The translations under genes were made by a program, and so were the position numbers. From Actinomycetes bacterium (GTDB taxonomy: Bacteria > Actinomycetota > Actinomycetes > Actinomycetales > Microbacteriaceae): a stretch of DNA of 64,000 nucleotides. The stretch covers positions 1 through 64,000 of the forward strand of contig JAKPAC010000040.1 in assembly GCA_029779645.1 (NCBI GenBank), read 5' to 3'. Below, one piece after another: positions 21,203 to 33,903 of the stretch (the first letter of the stretch is position 1; every line of letters starts with the position of its first letter). Under the pieces are notes generated by a model that was not told the origin of the DNA, ran no database searches, and was given only the letters and a program-made list of their open reading frames with translations.

Positions 21203-22672
21203 GTGGACATCACGATCGACCTCAGCTGGTGGGCGTTGCTCGTCCTTCTGATCGACATCGTCATCCGCGTCATCGCGATCATCGTCGTGCCGCGCAACCG
21301 CAAGCCGACGGTGGCCATGGCGTGGCTGCTCGCGATCTATTTCATCCCCTTCATCGGGGTGTTCCTCTTCCTGCTGATCGGCAACCCGCGCCTGCCGCGC
21401 AAGCGCCGGCGCAAGCAACAGCGCATCAACGACTACATCCGCGCCGCGAGCGCGAACCTCAAGTTCGGCACGCTGCGCCCCGATGCGCCGCAATGGTTCG
21501 ACTCGATGGTCGCGCTCAACACCAAGCTCGGCGCGATGCCGCTCGCCGGCGACAACGGAGCGCACCTGATCGCCGACTACCAGGAGAGCCTCGACGCGAT
21601 GGCCGACGCCATCCGCTCGGCCGAGCGCTACGTGCACGTCGAGTTCTACATCCTCTCGGCGGATGCGGCGACCGAGAACTTCTTCTCGGCGATGGAGGAG
21701 GCGCGGTCCCGCGGGGTCACGGTGCGCGTGCTGATGGACCACTGGGCCAACCGCGGCAAGCCCGGCTACAAGCAGACCCAGCGGCGCCTCACGGCGATGG
21801 GCGCCGAGTGGCACCTGATGCTGCCCGTGCAGCCGCTGCGCGGCAAGTACCAGCGGCCCGATCTGCGCAACCACCGCAAGCTGCTCGTCATCGACAACCG
21901 CGTCGCCTTCGTCGGCTCGCAGAATGTCATCGACTCGAGCTACAACCTGAAGAAGAACATCCGCCGCGGCCTGCACTGGGTCGACCTGATGGTGCGCCTC
22001 GACGGCCCCATCGTCGCGAGCGTGAACGCGATCTTCCTCGCCGACTGGTACAGCGAGACGGACGAGGTGCTCGACGAGGGCACGCAGATCAACCTGGACG
22101 ACGTGGTCTCGGGCTCGGGCGATCTCGACTGCCAGATCGTGCCATCCGGTCCCGGGTTCGACGGCGAGAACAACCTCCGGCTGTTCCTCGGGCTGCTCTA
22201 CTACGCGCAGCGCAGAATCAGCATTGTCAGCCCCTATTTTGTGCCGGATGAGGCGCTGCTCTATGCCCTCACGACGGCGCGACTGCGCGGCGTCGACGTC
22301 GAGCTGTTCGTCTCGGAGGAGGGCGATCAGGCCGTCGTCTATCACGCGCAGCGAAGCTACTACGAGGTGCTGCTCAAGGCGGGGGTCCGCATCTGGATGT
22401 ACCGCAAGCCGTACATCCTGCACACCAAGTGCTTCACGATCGACGACGAGGTCGCGGTGATCGGCTCGAGCAACATGGACATGCGGTCCTTCGGTCTGAA
22501 CATGGAAGTTTCGCTGATGGTACGGGGTGAGGAGTTCGTGCAGGAGATGCAGGACGTCGCCGAGATGTACCGTTCCCTGAGCCGCGAGCTCACGCTGGAG
22601 GAATGGCAGGAGCAGCCCCTGCGCTCTACCGTGCTCGACAATCTCGCCCGGCTCACGTCGGCCCTGCAGTAG
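21203..22672 (+). CDS. cls: Cardiolipin synthase / phospholipase D family
   Basis: Two HKD motifs (NHRKLLVIDNRVAFVGSQN; HTKCFTIDDEVAVIGSSNMD) plus N-terminal TM segments. Confidence 0.93.
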   Translation: MDITIDLSWWALLVLLIDIVIRVIAIIVVPRNRKPTVAMAWLLAIYFIPFIGVFLFLLIGNPRLPRKRRRKQQRINDYIRAASANLKFGTLRPDAPQWFDSMVALNTKLGAMPLAGDNGAHLIADYQESLDAMADAIRSAERYVHVEFYILSADAATENFFSAMEEARSRGVTVRVLMDHWANRGKPGYKQTQRRLTAMGAEWHLMLPVQPLRGKYQRPDLRNHRKLLVIDNRVAFVGSQNVIDSSYNLKKNIRRGLHWVDLMVRLDGPIVASVNAIFLADWYSETDEVLDEGTQINLDDVVSGSGDLDCQIVPSGPGFDGENNLRLFLGLLYYAQRRISIVSPYFVPDEALLYALTTARLRGVDVELFVSEEGDQAVVYHAQRSYYEVLLKAGVRIWMYRKPYILHTKCFTIDDEVAVIGSSNMDMRSFGLNMEVSLMVRGEEFVQEMQDVAEMYRSLSRELTLEEWQEQPLRSTVLDNLARLTSALQ

Positions 22673-22797
22673 CCGCGCGGGACCCGCACGGAGCGGCCCG
22701 CTGGGGTGCCGCGCAAGCCCGCGGGCGACCGGGTTCGTTACCGGACCGTCATCGAGCCGCTGAGACTTGCGCGCGCGGAATGTACGAAGATTGGGCC

Positions 22798-23508
22798 ATG
22801 CGCAAATTCAAGGCAGCCATCGTTGCGAGCGCCCTGCTGGGCCTCACCGTCGCTCTCGGCGCGTGCGCCAGCGACCCCGTCGAACCCGACGTCGAGACCT
22901 CGCAGTCGCCCGACGCCGGCGTCGACGCCCCCCAGGCCCACGCCGCGTGGCTCGATGAAGGCCGACTCATCGGTCTGGTCACCTATGGCAGCTCCACCTG
23001 CGTTCCGGTCGCCGAGGTGGCCGTGGCCGAGGAGGACGTGCTCACCGTCATCTTCGCCGAGGAGGAGGAGGGCGCCGCCTGCACCCGCGACATGGTGCCG
23101 CGCGTCACTCTCGTTCCCGTGCCGGAGGACGCCGACGTGCTGAGCGACCTGAACATCGTCGTCGCCGAGACCGACATCACGGCGCAGCTGAGCGCCCTCG
23201 CCGAGGCTCCGGCCAGCGAGATGACCGACTACGAGCCGAGCGCCGGCTGGTACGACGACCAGGGCGGCTTCGTGCTGCTGACCTGGGGCAGCTCGACCTG
23301 CGTGCCCGCCATCGAGTCGGTCGAGGCGACCGGTGACGCCGACGTCGCCGTCGTGTTCGCGGCCCTGCCCGCCGACCAGCCCTGCACCCTCGACATGGCG
23401 CCGCGCGCCATGGCGGTGCAGGTCGACGGCCTCGCGAGCCAGGTCGACGTCACGCTCCTGCTCTCGGGCGCCGAGATCACCGGCACCACGGTGATCATGG
23501 CCAACTGA
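22798..23508 (+). CDS. Lipoprotein with two tandem GSSTCVP domains
   Basis: Lipobox LGACAS; internal duplication LVTYGSSTCVP / LLTWGSSTCVP and CTRDMVPR / CTLDMAPR. Confidence 0.8.
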   Translation: MRKFKAAIVASALLGLTVALGACASDPVEPDVETSQSPDAGVDAPQAHAAWLDEGRLIGLVTYGSSTCVPVAEVAVAEEDVLTVIFAEEEEGAACTRDMVPRVTLVPVPEDADVLSDLNIVVAETDITAQLSALAEAPASEMTDYEPSAGWYDDQGGFVLLTWGSSTCVPAIESVEATGDADVAVVFAALPADQPCTLDMAPRAMAVQVDGLASQVDVTLLLSGAEITGTTVIMAN

Positions 23509-23529
23509 CCTCCGGCACACACGCCACCT

Positions 23530-23569
23530 GAGTGAGGGGCCTCGCGAGTCATCGCGGGGCCCCTCACTC
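23530..23569 (+). terminator. Hairpin terminator
   Basis: GAGTGAGGGGC...GCCCCTCACTC, 11-bp stem. Confidence 0.75.
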
Positions 23570-23714
23570 GCGTCAGGGCGAGGCTTCGGGCCCGCGGGGC
23601 CGGCTCCGGCGCCACCCTCCCGATGGATATGCCTAGGGCGAACAAGGGCGTACGACACCCACCTGCTGGCTACCCTCATTACAAGGCAACCGCCGCATGC
23701 CTGAAGGAGTGACA

Positions 23715-26243
<2,529 letters not shown>

Positions 26244-26260
26244 CGATCGGCGATCGACAC

Positions 26261-26296
26261 GAAGAAGAGCGGATGCTGCGGCATCCGCTCTTCTTC
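26261..26296 (+). terminator. clpC intrinsic-type terminator
   Basis: GAAGAAGAGCGGATGC-TGCG-GCATCCGCTCTTCTTC, perfect 16-bp stem. Confidence 0.9.
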
Positions 26297-26370
26297 GTTC
26301 TCGGGCGGCGGCCCGCGCCGCTGCGCGGTCGCCTCGGGCGGGGCGAACGTGGGCGGCTCCGCGCGACCGT

Positions 26371-26916
26371 ATGCTGATCCGTATGGACGAGTACACCCTG
26401 CGGCGCGCCCGCACGAGCGATGTCGTCGGCATCCAGCGCCTCGTGGCCGGGCTCGTCGAGCGCCGGATTCTGCTCGGCAAGGAGCTCGTCGTGCTGTACG
26501 AGGCGGTGCAGGAGTTCGTGGTGGCGGAGGCCAGCGACGGCACGCTGATCGGCTGCGGCGCGCTGCACGTGATGTGGGAGGACCTCGGCGAGGTCCGCAC
26601 CCTCGCCGTCGCCGACGCGTGGCTGCACCGCGGGGTCGGCCGCGCGATCGTCGCCGAGCTCGAGCGCAACGCCCTCGAGCTCGGGCTCAGCCGGCTGTTC
26701 TGCTTGACCTTCGAGGTCGACTTCTTCACCCGACGCGGGTTCGCGCCGATCGGGGAGGGCATCGTCGCCGACGACGTCTATGCGCAGCTCGTCCGCTCGC
26801 CCGACGAGGGCGTGGCCGAATTTCTCGACCTCGCGCGCGTGAAGCCCAACACCCTGGGCAACACCCGCATGCTCAAGCTGCTCGCGCGGGATGACGGGCA
26901 TACCCTGGAGAGATGA
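26371..26916 (+). CDS. GNAT amino-acid N-acetyltransferase (ArgA-like)
   Basis: EVRTLAVADAWLHRGVGRAIVAELERNALELGLSRLFCLTFEVDFFTRRGF. Confidence 0.85.
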   Translation: MLIRMDEYTLRRARTSDVVGIQRLVAGLVERRILLGKELVVLYEAVQEFVVAEASDGTLIGCGALHVMWEDLGEVRTLAVADAWLHRGVGRAIVAELERNALELGLSRLFCLTFEVDFFTRRGFAPIGEGIVADDVYAQLVRSPDEGVAEFLDLARVKPNTLGNTRMLKLLARDDGHTLER

Positions 26917-27623
26917 GCTCGAATCGGACGCGCCCATCCCGCGCCGTCTACCGCCGGCGCCGCCTGGTGCTGCTCGGCGGCGTCGTCGTCGTGGTCGCGG
27001 CGCTCGTGTGGCTGTTCGTCGCGCAGCCGTGGGCGGGAGCATCCGACGGTGACGGCGATGCCGGGACCGGGGCATCCACCGAGGCGCCCGTCGTCGACGG
27101 TGCGGGCGATGCGGATGCCGCGACGGCGCCCGAGGGCGAGGCACCCGCCGATGCGGATGCGGATGCGGATGCGGATGCGGACGCCGACTCAGGCGAGACC
27201 GAGCCCACCGGGCCGGCCGCATGCGTCGCGGCCGACATCTTCGTCGAGGCCGTGACCGACAAGGTCACCTACGCCGCGGGCGAGCTGCCGCAGCTGTCGA
27301 TCCAGCTCACCAACCGCGGCGCCGACTGCACCCTCAACGTGGGGACGGCGCAGCAGAAGTTCACGGTCACCAGCGGCGGCGACACCTGGTGGCGCTCGAC
27401 CGACTGCCAGTCGGAGCCCAGCGACATGGTGGTGCTGATCGAGGCCGGTTCGACCGTGAAGAGCGGCGCGCCCGTCGTGTGGGACCGCACCCGCTCCACC
27501 CCGTCGTCGTGCGACAACCCGAGCCGGCCCAGCGCCGCGGGCGGGGGCGCCTCGTACCACGTCGCCGTCGAGATCGGCGGGATCCCCTCGCAGTCGACCC
27601 AGCAGATCCTGCTCTACGGGTAG
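26913..27623 (+). CDS. Membrane-anchored extracytoplasmic protein with (AD)n linker
   Basis: TM segment LVLLGGVVVVVAALVWLFV, low-complexity Ala/Asp linker, C-terminal beta-sandwich-like domain. Confidence 0.7.
   Translation: MSSNRTRPSRAVYRRRRLVLLGGVVVVVAALVWLFVAQPWAGASDGDGDAGTGASTEAPVVDGAGDADAATAPEGEAPADADADADADADADSGETEPTGPAACVAADIFVEAVTDKVTYAAGELPQLSIQLTNRGADCTLNVGTAQQKFTVTSGGDTWWRSTDCQSEPSDMVVLIEAGSTVKSGAPVVWDRTRSTPSSCDNPSRPSAAGGGASYHVAVEIGGIPSQSTQQILLYG
27150..27179. repeat. (GATGCG)5 microsatellite encoding (Asp-Ala)n
   Basis: Five uninterrupted hexamer units. Confidence 0.95.
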
Positions 27624-27695
27624 CCGCGAGCCGCGGGGTGCCGCCATGCGCCGCGGGCGCCGTCTGCACCGCCTCGGCCCGGATAGGCTGGGGGC

Positions 27696-28184
27696 ATGGC
27701 TGGAGCATCCAAGGGTAAGAAGCGCAAGGGCGCGAAGGCGCCGCTCGAGTTTCGCTCGCAGGTGCTCGCCGATGCGCTCGAGCGGCAGGACATGGCGGCG
27801 GTCGCGTTCGCGCTGCGCAACGGGCCGACCGTGGTGCCGCTGCTCAAGCCCGGCCCGCGCGACCGCCCGCTCGACGGCGGGGAGGTGTGGACGTATCGGG
27901 ATGCCGAGACCGGCGACGTCGCGCTCCTGCTGTTCAGCGACGCCGCGAACAAGCCGGAGAACCTGCCGCCCGCGGTCGGGCTGCACAGCCCGTACTGGCT
28001 CCTCAGCTTTCTGAAGCGGTATCAGGAGGAGATCACGACGGTCTTTCTCGACATCGCCGGGCCGCATCCGATGCAGGCGTCGCCCGCCGAGCTGCTGAAG
28101 GCGCTCGAGCACCCCGGCGCCCAGGACGCCGGGGCCGAAGGCCCCGATACCGAGAACGCCGACGGCGAGAACACCGGCGCCTAG
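27696..28184 (+). CDS. SseB-family protein
   Basis: SQVLADALERQDMAAVAFALRNGPTVVPLLKP...DVALLLFSDAANKPENLPP. Confidence 0.7.
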   Translation: MAGASKGKKRKGAKAPLEFRSQVLADALERQDMAAVAFALRNGPTVVPLLKPGPRDRPLDGGEVWTYRDAETGDVALLLFSDAANKPENLPPAVGLHSPYWLLSFLKRYQEEITTVFLDIAGPHPMQASPAELLKALEHPGAQDAGAEGPDTENADGENTGA

Positions 28185-29560
28185 AACACAGGCACGTCGC
28201 GCAGCTTGGCGTGCCCCAGGTCCCGCGCTGCGAGCGCCTTCACGCGGGCGATCGCGGGGGCGAGGGTCTCGGCCTTCGCGTCGATGACCGCACTGAACCC
28301 GAGGCGCTTCGCCTCGGCCGCACGCTGCCCAGCCAAGGTGACGGGGCGGACCTCGCCCGCGAGGCTCAGCTCGCCGACGGCGGCGACCTCGTGCGGCACG
28401 GCGAAGTCGGCCATCGCGCTGGCGACCGCGATCGCGATCGCCAGGTCGGCCGCCGGCTCGGTCAGCCGCACGCCGCCGACGGTCGACACGTACACGTCCT
28501 TGTCGCTCACGGTGACCCCGGCCCGGCGCTCCAGGATCGCGAGGATCATCGCGAGGCGCGAGGAGTCGACGCCGCTGGTCACGCGGCGGGGGTTGGGGGC
28601 CGACGATCGGTTGACGAGCGCCTGAATCTCGACCGGCATCGCGCGGCGGCCCTCGAGGGCGATGGTCGCGCAGGTGCCCGCGACGGCGGCGCCGCGGCTG
28701 AGGAACAGCCCGCTCGGGTCGGGCACCTCGGCGATGCCGTCGCCGGTCATCTCGAAGCATCCGACCTCGTCGGTGGGGCCGAAGCGGTTCTTGAGCGAGC
28801 GGATGAAGCGCAGGGATGTCTGCCGGTCGCCCTCGAAGTGGCAGACGACGTCGACGAGGTGCTCGAGCAGCCGGGGGCCGGCGATCGAGCCGTCTTTGGT
28901 GACGTGCCCGACGATGAGCACGGGCAGATCGCGCTCCTTGGCGATGCGGATGAGCGTGGCGGCGACCTCGCGCACCTGCCCCGGGTGCCCCGCGAGGCCC
29001 TCGCTGAGCGAGGAGGAGACGGTCTGCACCGAGTCGACGATGAGCAGCTGCGGCCGCACCTGGTCGATATGCCCGACGACCGTGGCGAGGTCGGTCTCGC
29101 TCGCGAGGTAGAGCTCGTCGTGCAGCGCGCCCGTGCGCTCCGCACGCAGACGCACCTGACCGGGCGACTCCTCCGCGCTCACGTACAGCACGCGCCGACC
29201 CTGCCGGGCGGTGCTCGCCGCGACCTCGAGGAGCAGCGTCGACTTGCCCACGCCGGGCTCGCCGCTGAGCAGGATCGCGGCGCCGGGCACGATGCCGCCG
29301 CCCAGCACGCGATCGAACTCGCCGAGGCCGCTCGCGCGCCGGGGAGCGTCGGCCGTGGTCAGCGCGGTGATGGGCTTGGCGGCGCGTTCGTCGGTGGGGG
29401 CGACGGGGCTGAAGCCGCGGAGGATGCCCGTCTGCTCGGCGGCCTCGACGACCGTGCCCCATTGCTGGCATTCGCCGCAGCGGCCGGCCCACTTGACCGC
29501 CGTCCAGCCGCACTCGGTGCACTTGTACGGGGGCGTCTTGGCGGGCTTGCGGGTCGACAT
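28181..29560 (-). CDS. radA: DNA repair protein RadA
   Basis: Zn finger YKCTECGWTAVKWAGRCGECQQWGT, GEPGVGKSTLLLEVA, KNRFG motif. Confidence 0.96.
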   Translation of the reverse strand: MSTRKPAKTPPYKCTECGWTAVKWAGRCGECQQWGTVVEAAEQTGILRGFSPVAPTDERAAKPITALTTADAPRRASGLGEFDRVLGGGIVPGAAILLSGEPGVGKSTLLLEVAASTARQGRRVLYVSAEESPGQVRLRAERTGALHDELYLASETDLATVVGHIDQVRPQLLIVDSVQTVSSSLSEGLAGHPGQVREVAATLIRIAKERDLPVLIVGHVTKDGSIAGPRLLEHLVDVVCHFEGDRQTSLRFIRSLKNRFGPTDEVGCFEMTGDGIAEVPDPSGLFLSRGAAVAGTCATIALEGRRAMPVEIQALVNRSSAPNPRRVTSGVDSSRLAMILAILERRAGVTVSDKDVYVSTVGGVRLTEPAADLAIAIAVASAMADFAVPHEVAAVGELSLAGEVRPVTLAGQRAAEAKRLGFSAVIDAKAETLAPAIARVKALAARDLGHAKLRDVPVF

Positions 29561-29676
29561 GGTTCCAGGCTAGTTGCCGCCCCCGACAATGCCGGTTCGG
29601 GCGCCGCCGGTTCGGGCAGCGCCGGTTCGGCTCGCGCGGCAGGTGCGGTTGCCGCGACCGACAGCCCGACCCGCCC

Positions 29677-30471
29677 TCAGCGCACCGGCGTGTACGCGAC
29701 GATCTGCACGCCCGGGGCGTCGGAGGGCCGCAGCTGATGGTGCTCGTAGCGCACGAGCCCGTCGTCCGGGTGGTTGAACACCCGCTCGCGCGAGGTGAAG
29801 CCGCCCACGTCGTGCCGCGCCCACCCCGCCCGAAACTCGGGGCTCTCGGCGCGCAGCCGCTCGACGAACGCCGTCAGCTCGGGATCGGCGAGCCGGGCAG
29901 CCGTCTCGGAGCGGAACTCGCCGAGAAAGCGCCTGCTCGTCTCGGGCCAGTCCGCCAGGAGCTCGCGCACGGCGGGGTCGGTGAACACCACGCGCAGCAG
30001 GTTTCGCTCCTGCGCGGGGATGCGGGCGACGTTCGGGTACAGCCGCTCGTACGCGCCGTTCCAGCCGGCGATGCGCCAGTTCGGCGTGAGCGCGAAGGCG
30101 GGGTTGTCGCCGAGGGCGTCGAGCAGGTGCTGCACGTGGGCGGGCATCTCGTCGGTGCCGGCCGCATCGAGGAGGAGCCCGGGCGCGAGCCCGGCGAGCG
30201 AGCGCACGTAGCGGCGCTCGGCGTCGTTCAGTCCCAGCACGCGGGCGACGGCATCCACCACCTGCGCGGAGGGGTTGATGTCGCGGCCCTGCTCGAGCCA
30301 GGTGTACCAGGTGACGCTCACGCCCGAGAGGTAGGAGACCTCCTCGCGGCGCAGGCCCACGGCGCGGCCGCGCCCCACAGGCGGCAGCCCGTGATCGCTG
30401 CGCACCACCTGCTCGCGGCGGGCCCGCAGGAACGCGCCGAGCTCGGCGCGACGCCCGCTTGGCTGACTCAT
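29677..30471 (-). CDS. HTH regulator with MmyB-like ligand-binding domain
   Basis: LRREEVSYLSGVSVTWYTWLEQGRDINPSAQVVDAVARVL; downstream MmyB-like domain. Confidence 0.88.
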   Translation of the reverse strand: MSQPSGRRAELGAFLRARREQVVRSDHGLPPVGRGRAVGLRREEVSYLSGVSVTWYTWLEQGRDINPSAQVVDAVARVLGLNDAERRYVRSLAGLAPGLLLDAAGTDEMPAHVQHLLDALGDNPAFALTPNWRIAGWNGAYERLYPNVARIPAQERNLLRVVFTDPAVRELLADWPETSRRFLGEFRSETAARLADPELTAFVERLRAESPEFRAGWARHDVGGFTSRERVFNHPDDGLVRYEHHQLRPSDAPGVQIVAYTPVR

Positions 30472-30480
30472 GCCTTCAGA

Positions 30481-30499
30481 CTAGTAGTGCTGCTACTAG
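30481..30499. promoter_or_regulatory. Perfect inverted repeat, candidate operator of the MmyB-like regulator
   Basis: CTAGTAG-TGCTG-CTACTAG in the divergent HTH/ilvD intergenic region. Confidence 0.6.
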
Positions 30500-30547
30500 G
30501 AGTGACACAGACTTGCTCGTGAGGCATCCACCCTGGATTGTTGAATC

Positions 30548-32449
30548 ATGGCGATTCCTCTGCGTTCACGTACAGTCACCCACGGCCGCAACATGGCGGG
30601 CGCTCGCGCGCTGCTCATGGCCGCCGGCGTCGACAAGTCCGACTTCGGCAAGCCGATCATCGCGGTGGCGAACAGCTTCACCGAGTTCGTGCCCGGGCAC
30701 ACGCACCTGCAGCCCGTCGGGCGCATCGTCTCGGAGGCGATCATTGCGGCCGGCGGCATCCCGCGTGAGTTCAACACGATCGCCGTCGACGACGGCATCG
30801 CCATGGGCCACGCCGGCATGCTCTACTCGCTGCCCTCGCGCGAGCTCATCGCCGACTCGGTCGAGTACATGGTCGAGGCCCACTGCGCCGACGCGCTGAT
30901 CTGCATCTCGAACTGCGACAAGATCACCCCCGGCATGCTCATGGCCGCGCTGCGCCTGAACATCCCCACCGTGTTCGTCTCGGGCGGCCCCATGGAGTCG
31001 GGCCGCGCGACGCTCGTCGACGGCACCGTGCGCACCCTCGACCTCGTCGACGCCATCTCGGAGGCCGTGAACGAATCGGTCTCGGACGCCGACATCAAGC
31101 GCATCGAAGAGGCCGCCTGCCCCACGTGCGGCTCGTGCTCGGGCATGTTCACCGCCAACTCGATGAACTGCCTCACCGAGGCGATCGGCCTTTCGCTGCC
31201 GGGCAACGGCTCGACCCTCGCGACCCACACCGCCCGCGGCGCGCTGTACAACAATGCCGGCAAGCTCATCGTCGACATCGCCAAGCGCTACTACGACGAG
31301 GGCGACACCTCGGTGCTGCCCCGCAACATCGCCACCCCGGCGGCGTTCGGCAACGCGATGGCGCTCGACATCGCCATGGGTGGATCGACCAACACGATCC
31401 TGCACCTGCTGGCGGCGGCGCACGAGGCCGGCGTCGAGTTCGGCCTCGACGACATCGACGCGGTCTCGCGCAGGGTGCCCTGCCTCGCGAAGGTGGCCCC
31501 GAACGTGGCCGGCGACCGCACCTACTACATGGAGGACGTGCACCGTGCCGGCGGCATCCCCGCCATTCTCGGCGCGCTCCGCCGCGGCGGCCTGCTCGAC
31601 GAGAACGTCAGCACCATCCACTCCGCCTCGGTGAGCCAGTGGCTCGACGACTGGGACGTCCGCTCGGGCAAGACCACCGATGAGGCCCTCGAGCTGTGGC
31701 ACGCCGCGCCCGGCGGCAAGCGCACCTCGGTCGGCGGCTCGCAGTCGGAGCGCTGGCTCGCGCTCGACCTCGACGCCGAGGGCGGCTGCATCCGCGACGT
31801 CGAGCACGCCTACACGAAGGACGGCGGGCTCGCGGTGCTGCGCGGCAACATCGCCGTCGACGGCGCGGTCGTGAAGACGGCCGGCGTCGACCCCTCGATC
31901 TTCACCTTCTCGGGCCCCGCCGTGGTCTGCGAGTCGCAGGACGAGGCGGTCTCGAAGATCCTCAACAAGCAGGTCGCCGAGGGCGACGTCGTGGTCATCC
32001 GGTACGAGGGCCCCAAGGGCGGGCCCGGCATGCAGGAGATGCTGTACCCGACCTCGTTCCTCAAGGGCCGCGGGCTCGGCAAGAAGTGCGCGCTCATCAC
32101 CGATGGCCGCTTCTCGGGCGGCACCTCGGGCCTGTCGATCGGGCACGTCTCGCCCGAGGCGGCGTCGGGCGGCGTGATCGCCCTGGTCGAGGACGGCGAC
32201 ATCATCTCGATCGACATCACCACGCGCGCCATGACACTCGAGGTCTCTGACGACGTGCTCGAGACCCGCCGCCAGGCGCTGCTGGATGCCGGTGGCTACC
32301 GCCCGCGCGATCGCGAGCGCGTCGTGTCTCCGGCGCTGCGCGCCTACGCCGTGATGGCGCAGTCGGCCGACAAGGGCGCCGTGCGCGACGTCAGCGTCGT
32401 CGAGCGCGCCATGCAGCTCGTCGACGAGCGCGAGGCCGCGCGCGTCTAG
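30548..32449 (+). CDS. ilvD: Dihydroxy-acid dehydratase
   Basis: [67 protein letters not shown]. Confidence 0.97.
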   Translation: MAIPLRSRTVTHGRNMAGARALLMAAGVDKSDFGKPIIAVANSFTEFVPGHTHLQPVGRIVSEAIIAAGGIPREFNTIAVDDGIAMGHAGMLYSLPSRELIADSVEYMVEAHCADALICISNCDKITPGMLMAALRLNIPTVFVSGGPMESGRATLVDGTVRTLDLVDAISEAVNESVSDADIKRIEEAACPTCGSCSGMFTANSMNCLTEAIGLSLPGNGSTLATHTARGALYNNAGKLIVDIAKRYYDEGDTSVLPRNIATPAAFGNAMALDIAMGGSTNTILHLLAAAHEAGVEFGLDDIDAVSRRVPCLAKVAPNVAGDRTYYMEDVHRAGGIPAILGALRRGGLLDENVSTIHSASVSQWLDDWDVRSGKTTDEALELWHAAPGGKRTSVGGSQSERWLALDLDAEGGCIRDVEHAYTKDGGLAVLRGNIAVDGAVVKTAGVDPSIFTFSGPAVVCESQDEAVSKILNKQVAEGDVVVIRYEGPKGGPGMQEMLYPTSFLKGRGLGKKCALITDGRFSGGTSGLSIGHVSPEAASGGVIALVEDGDIISIDITTRAMTLEVSDDVLETRRQALLDAGGYRPRDRERVVSPALRAYAVMAQSADKGAVRDVSVVERAMQLVDEREAARV

Positions 32450-32460
32450 CCGTGCGTTTC

Positions 32461-32501
32461 CGAGGGCGGCCGTCGCGTGCGCGGCGCGGCGGCCGCCCTC
32501 G
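32461..32501. terminator. Bidirectional terminator between convergent ilvD and ldh
   Basis: CGAGGGCGGCCG...CGGCCGCCCTCG, 12-bp stem. Confidence 0.75.
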
Positions 32502-32525
32502 CGCGTGCTGGGAGCGGAACGCGGG

Positions 32526-33479
32526 TCAGAGCCCGAGCGTCGCGAGCGATTCGCGCAGCGCCGCGGCCGACGCGAGGAGCCTGCCCGACTCCTCGGGGGA
32601 GAGCGGCGTGCCGTGCACCGGAGTGGCCCCGTGGGCGCCGACGATGCTCGGCATCGACAGGGCGATGCCGTCGACACCGTAGTCGCCGCGGAGCACGGTG
32701 CTCACGGGCAGCACCGCGTGCTCGTCGTGCAGGATCGCCTCGGCGATGCGCGCGCCCGAGAGCCCGATGGCGTAGTTCGTGGCGCCCTTGCCCGCGATCA
32801 CCCGGTAGGCAGCGTTCTTCACCTCGTCGGCGATCCGGTCGAGCTCGCTCGTCGAGAAGGGCGGCGAGCCGGGCATCGCCCACTCGAGGATCGGCACCGA
32901 GCCGATGCTCGCGCCCGACCAGAGCGCAAACTCGGTGTCGCCGTGCTCGCCGACGATGGATGCGTGCACGCTCGACGTCGCCACCCCGGCGCGTCTCGCG
33001 AGCAGCCAGCGCAGCCGGCTCGTGTCGAGCACCGTGCCCGACGACATGACGCGGTGCGGTGGCAGGCCGGTGATGCGCTGCGCGGCGACCGTCAGCACGT
33101 CGCAGGGATTCGTCACGAGCACATAGATCGCATTCGGCGCCTGCTCGAGCAGTCCCGGCAGCAGGCGTTCGAGGATCCGCACGTTGGTGCCGGCGAGCTC
33201 GAGGCGTGTCTGTCCCGGGCGCTGCTTCGCCCCCGCCGTGATGACCACGACGTGCGCGTCTCGCACCGCCGCGATGTCGCTGCCGCCGATGATGTCGCTC
33301 GAGCCGGTGAACTGCGTGCCGTGGGCGAGGTCCAAGACCTCGGCATCCGCCTTCTCTTTCGCGATGTCGTACAGGGCGACGTGTCGCGCTGAGCCGCGGA
33401 TCAGCGCCGCGTAGGCCAGGCTCGTGCCGACGCTGCCCGCGCCGACGATCGCGAGCTTCGAGTTCTCGATGGCGCTCAT
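32526..33479 (-). CDS. ldh: L-lactate dehydrogenase
   Basis: IVGAGSVGTSLAYAAL, LVTNPCDVLT, IVGEHGDTEFALWS. Confidence 0.95.
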   Translation of the reverse strand: MSAIENSKLAIVGAGSVGTSLAYAALIRGSARHVALYDIAKEKADAEVLDLAHGTQFTGSSDIIGGSDIAAVRDAHVVVITAGAKQRPGQTRLELAGTNVRILERLLPGLLEQAPNAIYVLVTNPCDVLTVAAQRITGLPPHRVMSSGTVLDTSRLRWLLARRAGVATSSVHASIVGEHGDTEFALWSGASIGSVPILEWAMPGSPPFSTSELDRIADEVKNAAYRVIAGKGATNYAIGLSGARIAEAILHDEHAVLPVSTVLRGDYGVDGIALSMPSIVGAHGATPVHGTPLSPEESGRLLASAAALRESLATLGL

Positions 33480-33614
33480 GGCGCCAGTCTGTCAGCGGGG
33501 CGGGGCGCCCGCGAGGGGTGCACCCGGCGCGCTCGAGGGGCGGCGAGTGGATGCTTCGCCCCGCCGTGCCGCGCCGATTGGCGCGCGCCCCCGCATTCCC
33601 GTACACTCGTTCGC

Positions 33615-33702
33615 GGTGACGTGTCCGAGCGGCCGAAGGTGCAACTCTCGAAAAGTTGTGTAGGGTAACCCCCTACCGTGGGTTCAAATCCCACCGTCAC
33701 CG
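33615..33702 (+). tRNA. tRNA-Ser(CGA), followed by encoded CCA
   Basis: GGTGACGTGTCCGAGCGGCCGAAGGTGCAACTCTCGAAAAGTTGTGTAGG...GGGTTCAAATCCCACCGTCACCG-CCA; long variable arm, anticodon CGA. Confidence 0.95.
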
Positions 33703-33707
33703 CCACC

Positions 33708-33755
33708 GAAAACCCCCGCAGATCCCTTGGAAACATTGGGATCGCGGGGGTTTTC
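33708..33755 (+). terminator. tRNA-Ser terminator
   Basis: GAAAACCCCCGC...GCGGGGGTTTTC plus inner GATCCC/GGGATC stem and T-run. Confidence 0.9.
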
Positions 33756-33903
33756 TCATTCGCTGACGACGCTGTTCGCTCCCGCCGAAGGCCTCGGCCA
33801 CCATCCGCTCGTCCTGACCATCGCGGCGGCAGCGATCGATGCAGGCCATGGCTGTCGCTGAGGTGCTGGTGCAGCAGGCATCAATCACTGCCGAGCTGGC
33901 CGC

